Of a DNA stretch of 64,000 bases, positions 1 through 12,300 are shown one piece after another; position 1 is the stretch's first letter; every line of letters begins with the position of its first letter. The stretch spans positions 1 through 64,000 of the forward strand of contig JBGSKQ010000135.1 in NCBI GenBank assembly GCA_041741095.1. The letters are read 5' to 3'. The stretch is from UBA6168 sp041741095. GTDB lineage: Bacteria; Bacteroidota; Bacteroidia; Chitinophagales; Saprospiraceae. The translations under genes and the position numbers were made by a program. The notes beneath the pieces are model-generated. The model had not been told where the DNA came from, made no database searches, and saw only the letters and a list, made by a program, of their open reading frames with translations.

Positions 1-1524
1 CGTTACCGTATATGTACCCGGTGTGGTGACCGACAAAGCAGCTGTAGTTGTTCCGCCTACATCAGACCAGAGGTAGCTTCCGCCGCCCGTTGCGGTCAAT
101 GAAATGGAGGTGGTCGTACAAGTCAGCACGGTGGTGCCTGTATTGTTCGTGATGCCAGCCGTTGGAGGCGTAACATCTTGTGTGATGGTCAATTGAGAAG
201 TAGCTGTACAGCCATTTGCAGCGGTGACCGTTACCGTATAGGTACCAGGTGTGGTGACCGACAAACCAGCCGTAGTCGTGCCGCCTACATCAGACCAGAG
301 GTAGCTTCCGCCGCCTGTTGCAGTCAATGAAATGGAGGTGGTCGTACAAGTCAGCACAGTAGTGCCAGTGTTGTTCGTGATGCCAGCCGTCGGCGGTGTA
401 ACATCCTGTGTAATAACCAATTGTGATGTTGCTGTACAGCCATTGGCAGCCGTTACCGTTACCGTATATGTACCGGCTGTGGTGACCGACAAAGCAGCCG
501 TAGTCGTGCCTCCTACATCTGACCAGAGATAACTTCCGCCGCCCGTTGCAGTCAAAGAAATGGAAGTCGTCGTACAAGTCAGGACCGTTGTGCCCGTATT
601 GTTCGTAATGCCAGCAGTCGGCGGAGTGTTGTCTTGTGTTATAACAACCTGGCCAGTTGATGTACAGCCATTGGCAGCCGTTACCGTTACGGTGTAAGTG
701 CCAGGTGTACTGATGCTTGTGGTTGCCGTATTGTCACTGTTTGACCAGACATAGCCCGTGCCGCCGGAAGCGGTCAGGTCAATACTTGGGTTGGTACAGG
801 TCAGCACAGCAGTAGCAGGCAAGGTGTCAATATCAACTGTTGGAGGCGTAAGTTCAGTTACGACAATGTCACAACAGTTGCCGCCAGAACATGCCCCGAT
901 ATCTCCTCCGCTGACCACATAATTGTACGTGCCAGCCTGGGTGATGGTGTAGTTTTGGGAAGTTGCCCCACCGATGTTGGCACCGTTTCTTGTCCATTGA
1001 TAAGAAGCGTAGCCAGCAGGTGCAGTTGCTGTGATGTTAATGGATTGACCAGTGCAGAATGTAAATGGCACGGTGACACATGCCGCCCCGTAATCATCCT
1101 CCAATGGGCTGTCGTCCGCCGGGTCAGAATCCCCATCGTACTCGTTCATGTCGGTAATGTTGGAACGAAGGGTTTGGGCACCTTCTCCGACTACCGTAAA
1201 GTCTAAAGTTAAGGAAACTGAAGCAGTTGAGTTGGCGATGGCCCCAATGGTCCACACATGAGTAGAAGTGTTGTAAGAACCTGCGCCGGGCGTTGCAGCA
1301 TCAAAAGTCAGCCCTGCTGGGATGAGGTTTGATACTTCTACGCCGGTTACGTTGGTAGCCCCTTGGTTGTTGACTGTCACGGTGTACGTGACGTTGTCTC
1401 CAATCGAAACTGTCCCTGAGGCAGTTGAGACGCTGATGGAAAGGTCGTTTTGACCAAAAAGGGAGAATGCCGTACAAACCGTCACTGTCCAGATGGCCAA
1501 AAGTTTTTGTAATGATGCTCGCAT
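1..1524 (-). CDS. Partial surface protein: DUF11 domain followed by tandem SprB-like repeats
   Basis: The frame is open from an ATG at 1524 to the window edge (508 codons), so the C-terminus is missing. The start MRASLQKLLAIWTVTVCTAF looks like a secretion signal. A DUF11-type beta domain follows (about residues 25-135, motif DLSISVSTASGTVSIGDNVT), then an Ig/PKD-like module and at least four repeats of 76 residues, each containing VLTCT, SYLWSDVGG and GTYTVTVTAANGC. These features fit an exported, probably T9SS-secreted, adhesin-like cell-surface protein. It is the last of three same-strand giant genes, 182 bp downstream of the next. Because the end is missing, the sorting signal and full length are unknown. 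Confidence 0.85.
   Translation of the reverse strand, partial: MRASLQKLLAIWTVTVCTAFSLFGQNDLSISVSTASGTVSIGDNVTYTVTVNNQGATNVTGVEVSNLIPAGLTFDAATPGAGSYNTSTHVWTIGAIANSTASVSLTLDFTVVGEGAQTLRSNITDMNEYDGDSDPADDSPLEDDYGAACVTVPFTFCTGQSINITATAPAGYASYQWTRNGANIGGATSQNYTITQAGTYNYVVSGGDIGACSGGNCCDIVVTELTPPTVDIDTLPATAVLTCTNPSIDLTASGGTGYVWSNSDNTATTSISTPGTYTVTVTAANGCTSTGQVVITQDNTPPTAGITNNTGTTVLTCTTTSISLTATGGGSYLWSDVGGTTTAALSVTTAGTYTVTVTAANGCTATSQLVITQDVTPPTAGITNNTGTTVLTCTTTSISLTATGGGSYLWSDVGGTTTAGLSVTTPGTYTVTVTAANGCTATSQLTITQDVTPPTAGITNNTGTTVLTCTTTSISLTATGGGSYLWSDVGGTTTAALSVTTPGTYTVT
2..780 (-). repeat. 228-bp tandem repeat, at least four copies
   Basis: The same landmark (gttaccgta/gttacggtg) recurs at 2, 230, 458 and 686, an exact spacing of 228 bp (76 codons). 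Neighbouring copies are nearly identical at the DNA level, with mostly single-base changes; the copy starting near 686 is more diverged. The array runs off the window edge, so the copy number is a minimum. It is coding sequence of the partial adhesin, not a CRISPR array. Confidence 0.93.
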
Positions 1525-1706
1525 TTTTTGTGTGATGAGTTTGGTTAAAATATTTAATAAAAAACAGCCTAGGCTGCCCCAGGGGGATAGGTAGTTATGA
1601 GAGGGAGGCGCTCAACACTAAAAAATGCGAAAGCCTCCGAATTTTATACTTTATGAAAAACAATGGTTGGAGAACTGACGGCGGTTCGTAGTTTATCCAG
1701 TCATCG

Positions 1707-4700
1707 TTAGTTATTCCTGATGGTGGTCACAGGTAGGCAGATCTGCGGGGGGCAGCACCTGTAAACAGTGATTGTCCATTCTTCGGTGTCGTTTGTGCAG
1801 GGAGGGGACCCATTTACGGTGTATCGAAAAGTGTAAGTATCCAGAGGAAGGCCGTTGGGATTAAGGATGCCAGTGCTGGCATTGAAATTCAGGCCGGGGG
1901 AGCCGCTGACGACCGACCAGATGCCTCCAGCATCTTCTCCGGTCAATCGGTCAAATAGGTCAATGTTGGAAAGGCCACTTCCTTCCAGACAAATGGAATC
2001 ATTTGCAACTGCCGTGCCAGCATTGGCGGGCTGGTTCACATTTATGGAAATTGTTTGGCTGGCCGTGCAGCCATAGTTATCGGTAATGGTAACAAAATAG
2101 GAACCAGCATGGGAAGTAGTAGCGCCGGTTATTGCTGGATTTTGTGCGCTGGAGGCGTAGGAAGCCGGCCCTGCCCATGACCATAAAACCGCCGATCCAC
2201 CACTTTCGGTGAGATAAATCACATCGCCTACACAGACCGGCGAATTGCTACCCGCTGCTACTGTTGTGTTGGTTTGAATAAACAAATAAGGGCAATCGGA
2301 AGTGTAAGAAGCTCCGCTGACCGGATGTTGTGCAGTAAATGTAATTGTATCCACCGCCGTGGCGACGCTGGTAACTACGTAAGTAGCAAAAGTGGCAACT
2401 GGTATGGCCACTCCGTTCCTGTACCATTGATAATTGCTCAAACCCGCTGGGGCTTCCAGCGCAAAAGTACTGCCAGGGCAAAGCGGTATTTTTACCGAAA
2501 TGCAGGCGGTGTCAAGATCGTCTTCCGACAAGGAGCCGTTGCCAGGTTGAGAATCAGGATCATACACCAGGCTTTCGCTTATTTCTGCTGTATTTTCAAC
2601 TACTCCAAGGGCTGTAGCAGTGCCAGTAATTTGCAAGCTGGTACTTGCCCCATTGGCAATAGAGGCTATGTTCCAAATACCGGTTGTTGAATTGTAAGCC
2701 CCGCCCCCATTGTCGCTTTGGTAGGTCAAGCCCGCGGGCAGCAGGTCTGTCACCTCCACATTGGTGGCTGCATCGGGGCCGCCATTTGTTACATTAATAG
2801 TAAAAGTTACCGTGCCGCCCAATGTTGTATTTGTTGGGGAAGCCGTTTTTGAAATGGACAAATCTGCTTCCGGCACGGTGAGGGTGGCGGCGTCTTCGTC
2901 GTCTTCGCTTTGGTCGCCGTTGTCGTTGGCAGGCGAAGAGTCTGGGTCGTGGTCGTAGCTTTCCGATACCTCTGCAACATTCTTTATGATGCCAGATGCT
3001 GCCACTTCTGCTGTGATATGTAGGGTTGCCGATACTGAAGCGTTTAAGGCACCCACCGTCCAGACGCCACTTGATTGATCATAATCCCCTCCCCCATCGT
3101 CACTAATATAAGTCAAACCAGTTGGCAATGTATCCAGCACTTCCACATGCACGGCATTGTCGGGGCCATTGTTGCTTATTGTTATGGTAAAAACAACTGT
3201 GTCGCCAACATTGGGCGTGGCGTTGTCCACAGTTTTCACAACCGATAAATCGGCCGTACCAACGAAACCAAAATTATTGGCACAATCCAGCTCATTGGAA
3301 GTGGTAAAAACAGCAGATTCTACATTGTCGGTTGTCAAAATACCTGCGCCGGGCAAAGTGCTGGTATCCACATCCATGACAAAATAAGCGGGTAAGGAAG
3401 CAGTAGCAAATTCTATATCAAGTTGAGGCTCAGGCCCGCCAGATCCGTCATTGGATTCCGCCCGCCTCCTACCAGTACCCTCAATGATAAAAACTATGTC
3501 GTTTCCACTGGCCCAGCCTGACCTACTGACCAGCTCTTGAACAATGGTCGAAAGGTCAGGACTTTGGTAAGTGACATTATCTGACCACGTAGAAACACTT
3601 GACCATGCCACCGAAGCACTGGTTTTGGTGCGGTTGGAGATGTTATAATTAGATGAGGAAAAAGTAGGTGCGTTGTCAATGGCTTGCCCGTAAATGGTCA
3701 GCGATGTAGCTGTGCTATGGTTGCCATCAGCATAAAAAGACAGCCTCACATCGGAAATCACAGCATTTTGAGGAATGGCGATGTTTTGAAAACGCATGCC
3801 TACGATTTGGAGGGTGCCGCCATCATCGCACATTTCAAGGTCGCTGCTGGTGGTGGACATGGTGCCTCCTGATACGTTTTGTTCTGCGTCATCAGTACTT
3901 GTAGATACATTTCTTGTAATATTTTGAGGGGAACCAACTAAATTAAGGCTGAAGGCATATTCACCATTTGAATCCGTCACATCAGTGTCCGTTTGTGTGT
4001 CGCCGCTGTCCACCAAGCCATCCTGGTTGTTGTCTTGATAAAGCCTGACAGTTACGCCGGATTGCGGGGGTTCAATAACATTGATGACCTGATTTTGATT
4101 ATAATCTTTAAAAACGACCCCCGAAATAGTATGGCCGCTGCCCGATGCACAACTGACCGACACCAAAACCAAGGCCGTATCGCAGGCACCCCCACTAATA
4201 TTGCAGACGATATATTCAAAAGAATCCAGGCCAATAAATCCATTGCTTGGCGTGTAGGTAATGTCGCCATTGACAGCGCTGATGCTGATGGTGCCAGAGG
4301 CGGCCTGCAAAACGCCGGTGCTGGAAAGTGTTGTACTGTCTATGCTGTCGCCAAAGTCATTCTCCAAAACATCAATCAGCACTGCCGTGCCTTCGGTGGT
4401 GGAAGCAGTATCAAAAACAGCGTTTAAAGAGCAATCGGCCAACTGGACCGTGATGCCTATGTCCTGGTTGGTGTACCACCAGGTGTTGATGGTATTCAAA
4501 TCACCATAGCCGAAATTGGAGTAGGCATGGCATGGCGGGGCACAACCGTTTACCATTACCTTGTCGGCGCTGTTGCCTGGGGCATCGGGAATGTTGGAAT
4601 CGTCGTAATATATTTTTTGGGTGAAACCCGGCACAATTGGCCGGATGGGGGCCACCTCATAGCCAGTCACATTATATTCTACATCATAGACCGGGAAATG

Positions 4701-5987
4701 CACCAAACCTTGCGCATACGTAAGGTAAATGGGGATATTGGTCAATAGGCTAATGGCTGCGCCAAGTCCATTTGTCCCATCCCAGGAAACACATCGTTCG
4801 TAAGGGGCAGATTCACCTCCATAAGGCGTCATTTTTTGATAAAGCAAAACATCCGCTGTGCCGGGATCATACTTCCCACCCCCTGTTGTGCTGTCAAAAT
4901 CAAGCAAAATAAAAACCACGCCCGGTTCTGTGACGGCATAGGAGATGCATAGATTCCCCGGATCGCAATCCACTACTACAGGCGATGTAACCAATTGACC
5001 AATTATCCCTGTTGGGTAATCCGTCGAATCAGGATTATTCAAAAAGATTTTATACTGCTCCAGTGTGTTGTTGCTATTTTGGATAGAGCGGCGGTCTGCT
5101 TCAAAATCGCCTGAATTTTGGATGCCGTATTCGTTGTAAGCCAGGTTAAATGACAAGCCCCTAAAACCTGAGCCGTCAAAGTCCACCTCGCTGACGAAGC
5201 CGTCAAATGTGTAAAGGAAAACTTTGCCGTTAAAGGGCCTATCGTAATAAGTGTAGGTTGGATCAGTTCCCTGGCTGATGGAAGGTGTTCTCAAGGACCA
5301 CTTTTTTGACCAAACCCGGCCATCTATGGCCAGTGGGCTGGAATCAGTTGTAGCCACGGTGATGTCCCAGTATTTAATGGAAATTTCTCCAGTTGAGGCG
5401 CTGCCGGAGTTGGTGCTGAATTCTACGTAATAATCTCCCTCTTGCAATCCCGAAGGGTCGAAAGTAAACGGTGTATAACCTGAAGACCCCACTACCGGGG
5501 CCGGCCCCGCAGCCGCCAAAGCCCAGGTGTCGGCGTTGACTGTGGCGGTGCTGATAGCCTGCGGGCCAAAGACCACGTTGCCGGATGGATCTTTTACCCT
5601 GAAATAATACGTTGTATTGGTCAAGTTGCCATCCGTGCCGTTGTTGGTACTGGCTTTTCTGGAAAAACCAAAAAAGACCTGTTCGTTATCGGGATCGCTG
5701 ATATGTACGTAAAGGCGGCTGATTTCAGGGCCGTTATAAGAAGCAAAATAACCGTAAGTGGCCTCGTTGGCATACAGCATGGTCACATCCGACGATGATG
5801 GGGCAAGTTGCTTGGTACCTTCGGCATAGGCATTGTTGAAAAAATGCAAAAACACGAAGAGGGAAGCAAGGGGGAATTTGTAGGGGAAAAGTTGCACAAC
5901 AGACTCTGCACACAGCAAGGCAAAATGCTGTAATGTCCTGATTTTCTTCCTTTTGGAAAGAACAAGCCTGAGGCGTTTGCCTACCAT
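1707..5987 (-). CDS. Large secreted surface protein with SdrD_B-like and two DUF11 domains
   Basis: I chose the ATG at 5987; the frame is open up to 6071, but those codons look non-coding. The N-terminus has a basic stretch, then a hydrophobic segment ending NAYA, as in a signal peptide. In order: a long N-terminal beta-rich region, a cadherin/VCBS-like module (VLENDFGDS, ITYTPSNGFIG), an SdrD_B-like domain (TISGVVFKDYNQNQ), two DUF11 domains (ADLSVVKTVDNATPNVGDTV and ADLSISKTASPTNTTLGG), then Ig-like modules. The C-terminus CCPPQICLPVTTIRNN is cysteine- and proline-rich and matches neither the type A nor the type B T9SS sorting domain. It is probably an exported adhesin or matrix protein; its ligand is unknown. 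Confidence 0.85.
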   Translation of the reverse strand: MVGKRLRLVLSKRKKIRTLQHFALLCAESVVQLFPYKFPLASLFVFLHFFNNAYAEGTKQLAPSSSDVTMLYANEATYGYFASYNGPEISRLYVHISDPDNEQVFFGFSRKASTNNGTDGNLTNTTYYFRVKDPSGNVVFGPQAISTATVNADTWALAAAGPAPVVGSSGYTPFTFDPSGLQEGDYYVEFSTNSGSASTGEISIKYWDITVATTDSSPLAIDGRVWSKKWSLRTPSISQGTDPTYTYYDRPFNGKVFLYTFDGFVSEVDFDGSGFRGLSFNLAYNEYGIQNSGDFEADRRSIQNSNNTLEQYKIFLNNPDSTDYPTGIIGQLVTSPVVVDCDPGNLCISYAVTEPGVVFILLDFDSTTGGGKYDPGTADVLLYQKMTPYGGESAPYERCVSWDGTNGLGAAISLLTNIPIYLTYAQGLVHFPVYDVEYNVTGYEVAPIRPIVPGFTQKIYYDDSNIPDAPGNSADKVMVNGCAPPCHAYSNFGYGDLNTINTWWYTNQDIGITVQLADCSLNAVFDTASTTEGTAVLIDVLENDFGDSIDSTTLSSTGVLQAASGTISISAVNGDITYTPSNGFIGLDSFEYIVCNISGGACDTALVLVSVSCASGSGHTISGVVFKDYNQNQVINVIEPPQSGVTVRLYQDNNQDGLVDSGDTQTDTDVTDSNGEYAFSLNLVGSPQNITRNVSTSTDDAEQNVSGGTMSTTSSDLEMCDDGGTLQIVGMRFQNIAIPQNAVISDVRLSFYADGNHSTATSLTIYGQAIDNAPTFSSSNYNISNRTKTSASVAWSSVSTWSDNVTYQSPDLSTIVQELVSRSGWASGNDIVFIIEGTGRRRAESNDGSGGPEPQLDIEFATASLPAYFVMDVDTSTLPGAGILTTDNVESAVFTTSNELDCANNFGFVGTADLSVVKTVDNATPNVGDTVVFTITISNNGPDNAVHVEVLDTLPTGLTYISDDGGGDYDQSSGVWTVGALNASVSATLHITAEVAASGIIKNVAEVSESYDHDPDSSPANDNGDQSEDDEDAATLTVPEADLSISKTASPTNTTLGGTVTFTINVTNGGPDAATNVEVTDLLPAGLTYQSDNGGGAYNSTTGIWNIASIANGASTSLQITGTATALGVVENTAEISESLVYDPDSQPGNGSLSEDDLDTACISVKIPLCPGSTFALEAPAGLSNYQWYRNGVAIPVATFATYVVTSVATAVDTITFTAQHPVSGASYTSDCPYLFIQTNTTVAAGSNSPVCVGDVIYLTESGGSAVLWSWAGPASYASSAQNPAITGATTSHAGSYFVTITDNYGCTASQTISINVNQPANAGTAVANDSICLEGSGLSNIDLFDRLTGEDAGGIWSVVSGSPGLNFNASTGILNPNGLPLDTYTFRYTVNGSPPCTNDTEEWTITVYRCCPPQICLPVTTIRNN

Positions 5988-6304
5988 TTTTAGCAGCTTT
6001 CTATCAGACCCGTCAACCGCTGCATTAACATGTTGAACATAAAAAAGCAGACTTAGCGGCCAATTGGCCACGAACGGGAATTATTGAGTTTCAAAAAAAT
6101 TTTACACCGCATTATTGCGATAGGGAAATAATCATTGTCTGGGGCGTATTTACCCGAAAAAGGACAATGACAATAGGGCGAGGTAAGTCAAGATGGGCCG
6201 TTGTATGAAGGAAAGGGGGGCAATTCAGTAGGAGTTTTACGGCCTTCGTCGCATGTTAGCCAAAAATTATACCATTGGGGGTTATATGCGGTAAGAATTG
6301 TTAG

Positions 6305-6341
6305 AAAAGCGGCCCGCTATTTCCAACAATAGCGGGCCGCT
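6305..6341 (-). terminator. Rho-independent terminator after the 2432-aa adhesin gene
   Basis: Perfect 14-bp inverted repeat (agcggcccgctatt at 6308-6321, its complement at 6328-6341) with a 6-nt loop. On the minus strand it is followed by TTTTCT. It lies just past the stop codon at 6349. Confidence 0.85.
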
Positions 6342-6348
6342 GGCACTT

Positions 6349-9300
6349 TTAACGGTTCAACTGGACATAACCCCTCAAGGGTTTTTCCCCCTCTCCCAGG
6401 TCAAGCACATAAAAATAAGTGCCGTCGGGCAGGTCTTTGCCCTCCCAGGTGCCAAACCAGTCGCTCTGGTAGTTGCTGGCCTCAAAAACGAGGTTGCCCC
6501 AGCGGTTATAGACATAGAGCTTGTGGTTTGGATAGTTTTGAAGCCCCGTTATTTTGAAAAAGTCATTCTTAGAGTCGAGGTTCGGCGAGAAGGCATTGAA
6601 CACTTCCAGGCCGGTACATTCTACCGTGACAAAGACGGTGGCCGTATCGCAGTTCACTTCATTGCATATTGCGTAGGTAAAACTATCCGGCACGTCATCG
6701 TCGCAGAATCCTGCTTCCGGCACGTAGTTGATGCTGCCGTCCGGCAAAAAGACCGCCATGCCGTGTTGTGGTGGATTGACGATGTAAAAATCGTCCAGTG
6801 AAAAGATGGTGTCATTTTGAAAAACATTGATGGCCAGCACCTGTCCTTGCCCGGTCGTTTGATTATCGTCAACGGCCACGATCATTGAATCGTTGTCATT
6901 TATCACGGTGATGAAAACATAGGTAGTGTCGCATACCCCAAAGCTGTCGCAGAGGACGATACAGGCCGAATCAAGTCCTATATCCACGCCCGTATAAACG
7001 AGACAACTGTCCGAAATTTCAAAACTGGCGTTGCCTGTTCCTGTACAAATATTTTCCACGCTTTCCCATGTACCCGCCAATTCGGACAAATCCAGGCAGA
7101 GGGTATCGCTTTGGCCAATCAAAACAGTATCGGTGAAAATTTCTGAGGATACGCAAACGACTTGGGTGGTCACGCTTTCACCACATTGCAGTAAGGTATC
7201 GGCCAGCGTCAGGACATGTACACCAAACTCTAACATGACACCGAAACCGTTGGGCACAGTAGATGAATTGGCTGAAAGGGTAACCTGCAATCCACTCACC
7301 GTTTGCTCGACCAACATGCCGCCGTAAACATTGGCGGAATTGCCTCCAATGATGAAAGTGTTGCCACCTTGTACCACCACTTGCCAATTGCCGCCTGCAT
7401 CCAGTGCATTCATCAAAATCACCAATTCCTGCGGTGTATCAAAATTGCCCGTGAAACTTGTGCCGTTTACCATCCAAGCCAACATGGAATATGGGCCTAA
7501 GAGACCAGAACTGGGCAAGTCACTGTATTCGTAAGCCGTTAAATTGTCAAAACCACAGGGTTCAAGTGGCCTATCATACGGAACATTGTCAACCAAAATG
7601 ACTTTGTTTTGGAAATCGGCCACTGCCAAGGGCAAGCAGACCAAACCTGAATCTTGTGAACATGGAATAGACACTGCCAACATGTCCGGCAAGAAATCGG
7701 GACAGGGCTGAGTGACCTCCACGTTGATGTTGAAATTGGAAAAAGTGTCAAGGGCATACACTTGAAAACAGCCCGTGTCAAAACCTATCAAATCGCCAGA
7801 AACAGTGATGCACCAGGTTGTTTCATCAATATCGAAAGAGGCGTTGCCATCGGGCAGGCAATTGACCACAATGCTGTCAATGATGCTGGTTTCATAACCA
7901 TAATCTTCGAGGCATAGCTCCAATTCCTCGCCCTGTGGCACCGTCATGTCAACGGTTGTATCAATCAGCGGGAAGCAAAGTATGCTTACATCGAAAGTAT
8001 CGGTGCAGCCTTTGACCGTGTCGTTGAAAACGAGTTGATGAAAACCCGTATCCAGTTTTACAGAAATATAAAGGCTGTTGGAACTGCACGGATTCAGCAG
8101 TCCGAGGTAGGGATTTCCATTGTCCGTAACGATAAAATTGGTGATGACGAATATGGGTATTTCAACACAAAACTCGGTCAAGCTGTCGCAGTCCTCTGCC
8201 AACAAATCCAGGGGTGACAATGCCCCATTGCCGCAGCCCGACGAATCTATCGTACATGAAATATTGGCCAAAAGCGTATCCACGCAACCAGTTGCAGTTT
8301 GGAAGAAAATTATTTCATGGAAACCCGTATCCAGGGCGATTTGGGTAAATGTCCCATTGCAGGGCACAAAGCCGCCAGCGTAGGGGAAGCCATTGTCCAA
8401 CACTGAATAATTGGCAATTGAGTCCAATTCAACTGGCACACAATAGGCGGCAATGTCAGCGCAATCGTCCACTTGAATTGTCAGGGTGTCATCAGGGAAC
8501 AAGTTGAAGGCGCTGCAAATGGGGATGACATTTATCAAAATAAAAGTCGTGTCGCAATTGCCAAGGTCGTCGCAGACTACGAGGCAGCCGTCATCGCTGC
8601 CAGTAAAGCCAGGGAAAGGCACATAGACAAAGCAATTCCCATTGATGTTGAAAGTACCATTTTGTGGTTGCCCGCAAACAGTCATGGCTACAAAAGTCCC
8701 AGCCAGGCCAGTAGTATCAAGGCATTGAACGGAGCTTGGCACATCTTCAAATGTTGAAATATTCAGTACGTCAGCGGCATCCACGCCATTGATTGACAAG
8801 GTGTCGGTGCAGCCATCGCTTGTATTTTCCAAAATCACGGTATGGGTCCCCTCGCCCAAAAAGAAGATTTGGGTTCCGTTGGGCACTTCATTAGATGTGA
8901 CTCCGATGTTGACGGAAGCTCCTGTAGCAATATGGGTCACGGTCAACACACCATAACTTCCTGTTTGGCCAGTGCCCATGATGGTGAGCGAAGTACTGAT
9001 AAGCACCCAGTTACCAGTCGGATCCCAACCGTTCATCAGGTTTACCAAGGCTGCCATATCGGCCACGTTGGTCGCTGTAAAAGTGTTGCCATTGGCATTC
9101 CAATTGACAGAATATGGCCCCAGGCTACCCTGGCCAAAGACGTTGTTGTAATTGTAAATATGGGCTGAATCAAAATCGCAGCCCGCCAGCGATCCGCTAT
9201 AAACCACACCGTCGAGCGTGATTTCATAGTTGAAAATGTCCATCAAAGCCACAGGCAAGCAAATCTCGCCTGTGTCATTTACCACTCCTACCGTTATTTC

Positions 9301-12300
9301 ATCCGGGTTGAAAATCTCTGGGCAGGGGTTGTTGGTTGTATCGTTTGAAATGACCAAATACGTGGTATCGCAAACAGGTGGGGTATCGCCAGTGCAATGA
9401 ATCACACAAGCAGTAGTAGTCCCAATAAAACTATTGTTCAGGTCAATGGTAACGCAGTTCCCAGTAAAATCAAGGCTAACTTCATTGGCATTGATGCCAC
9501 AGATATAGGCTGTGTCAATAATGCCCGGCAATTGCAAAATCGAGCCGTCCAGGCACTCGTCAAATGGGTCCACGCCTGGAGCGTCAATGAAGACAGTGTC
9601 GGTGGGCACCAGCGTTTCTATTTGTACGTAAAATGTATCGCAAACCTGGGGCTGGTGGTCGTCGCATACTACCAGGCAAAACTGATCCAGGCCTGTGAAA
9701 TTGAGGTTCGGCGTGTAAGAAACACAGGTGTCGCCAACAATAGCTATCGAACCGAATGATGGCAGCCCGCATAAGTTCATAGCTTGAAAACTGCCAATCA
9801 GCTCGCTAGTATTTGCACAAATAGGATTGACAGAGGTGTTCAAGACATTTTCAAAAAATAGGGTTTCAGTTGTTACTTGATGTTGTATTAAAATGACCAC
9901 CGTGGTATCTGCACAGCCATTGGGTGCGGTCACTATCAAATCGTGGCTACCAGGGCCTGTGACGGTTATTTGCGAGCCAAAGGGTTGGATCAGGTCATCT
10001 GGGGAAAGGATTTGGATGCTGCCGCCTACTGGTGTGATGACAATATTCCCATAAAAATTGGATGGCACACCACCCTGGATGGCCTGTGAGAGTGTGTTGT
10101 TCGACCAATCCCCATTTGGATCCCAAACGTTCATTGAATCCACCAGCGCCTGGACACTCGCAACCTGCCCCGTGAAAACGTCATTGTTCACCACCCAACT
10201 GTTGAGTATGTATGGCCCGGCAGGCAGTGTATTGTACAAATAAAAATAAACCGGGGTAAAATCGCAGGGGATATAAGATTGACTATACGGCACTCCATCC
10301 AACAAAACTTCATACCCAACAATGTCACCGGGAGGGACGCCTACACAGAAGTAGCCAAAGTCTTGCGAAGACTCAATGACGATGGGGTTTTGTGTAAAAA
10401 TATCATCGCAGATAATCGGCGCTTCCACATTGACGATGACGTTCGTGGTGTCGCAAATCGCACCGCTGCAAAAAACAACACAGGCCAGCGAAGTTCCCGC
10501 AAAATTGTTGACGGGATTGATAGTCAAGCAATTGCCTGTAAAGTGGATGTCAATCTGGTTGGAGTTGATACCACAAATACTGCTGGACGTGATAGCGCCC
10601 GGCAATTCGATAATGGAACTGGAAAGGCAGGTATCCAAACCACTTACCCCGGCAGGGATATTGACAGTAATCACATCCGTTTCCGGCAGCACATTGATAA
10701 TAAAAATGGTCGTGTCGCAAAATTGTGGGAAGCCTCCGTCGCAAGCCAATATGCAAAAGGTATCCAGCCCTGCGAAGTTGAAATTTGGCACATAAAAAAC
10801 ACAAGTGTCGTTGGATAGCGGGGCCACCCCATTGGAGGGCGTTTGGCAATAGCCAACATTATTAATGGTGTTGCCGGGAAGTTCGCTGCCGTCCAGGCAG
10901 ATTTCGTCCGTGTGCGAATTGACATCAATGGTCAGAAAAATGGTTTCTGTCACCGTGGGCACTACCACGGCATTTATAATCAAAGTATCCGAACAGCCGT
11001 CCACCGGGTTAGTCACTGTCAAAAGATGAATGCCCAAGTGGGTCAGGCTGACGGTAAAACCTGTGGGTTGAAAGGTGAAATTTGGGTTCAGGATAGTTGG
11101 GCTTCCAGTCGTGGCGTTGATTTTCATATCGCCATAGGTCGAAAGCGGATTTCCCCCAAAAATCAAAGCGCCCACCGGGTTGATTTGCCAGTTGCCAGAA
11201 GGATCCAACATGTTCATCAGGTCGAGCAGGGCATTGGCATCGTTAAAAAATCCGCTCAAGTCAACCCCATTTACTTTCCAATATTCCAATTGGTAAGGCC
11301 CACCAAAACCACCGCCCGGCAAGAACGAGTAGGAATATGCAACGGTAGGATCAAACTCACAGCCGAAAGGATCCACGATATTTTGCCCCTCAAATACCAA
11401 GTCGCTGCCGAACAAGGTGTAATAGGGAACTGGTACGCAATAATGCGTAGGGTTGCCTGCATAATTCACTGAAACTGAATCGAATGGAAAGACCGGATCG
11501 CAAGACGTTTGCCCTTGTGCAGTAACACTCAGGAAGGTGGTGTCGCATTGGCTTGTGCTATTGTTGAAACAATGGACAAGGCAAATCAAATCAGGTGACG
11601 GGCCAGAAAAACCATTGGCGGGCGTGAGGTTAACACAGAGGTTATTTAGGTTGGATGCCTGTACCGTCGCCACATTGCCTGGGCCACAAATGGTGGTGCT
11701 TGTGACCGTGCCCTGGATGTCGAGCACCGATGGGTTCAGGCAATAGTTGGTCGAACCCGCAATTGGAATGGTCACTTGCAGGGTGTCCGGGCAGCCAGGT
11801 GTAGCAGCTACTGTGGCATTGGCCGAAACAGTACATCCGCTACCAGCCAACAGTACAACAAGACTGTAATTGCCTGCCCCCAAATTGAAAAAGCTATTGT
11901 TCGCTTGAAAGGACAAACCGCCGTTAATGCTGTACAGCAAAGTGCCTGTGCCTGATGCACTGACACTGATTTGTCCATTGTTTTGGCCGCAGTTCCCGGT
12001 GTTGGTTACCGCTATATTATTGATGATGGGCGGGTCGCCGGGGCTGGACAACTGCACGGGGTTGGAAGGATTGGAAACCACACAATTTGTCCCTTGAAAA
12101 CGGACCATCACATTGTACGAACCGTTGGCAAGGCCAGTAAAATTGGGGTTGGCGCTCCAGGCTGCACCGCCGTTAATGCTATATTCCAAAATTCCTGTGC
12201 CACTGGCCGATATGGAAATTGTTCCATCATTCAGCCCGCAAGCGCTTGGGCTGTTGGCATTTACACTGTTGATTATTGGCAATGCGTCGCCTGTCAGCGT

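Noticed and set aside
2..780. CRISPR-like regular spacing
   Set aside because: Repeats are 228 bp with no spacers and translate as a continuous protein; a coding tandem repeat.
6308..6341. Possible repeat element or attachment site
   Set aside because: Stem-loop with T-tract right after a stop codon; a terminator explains it.
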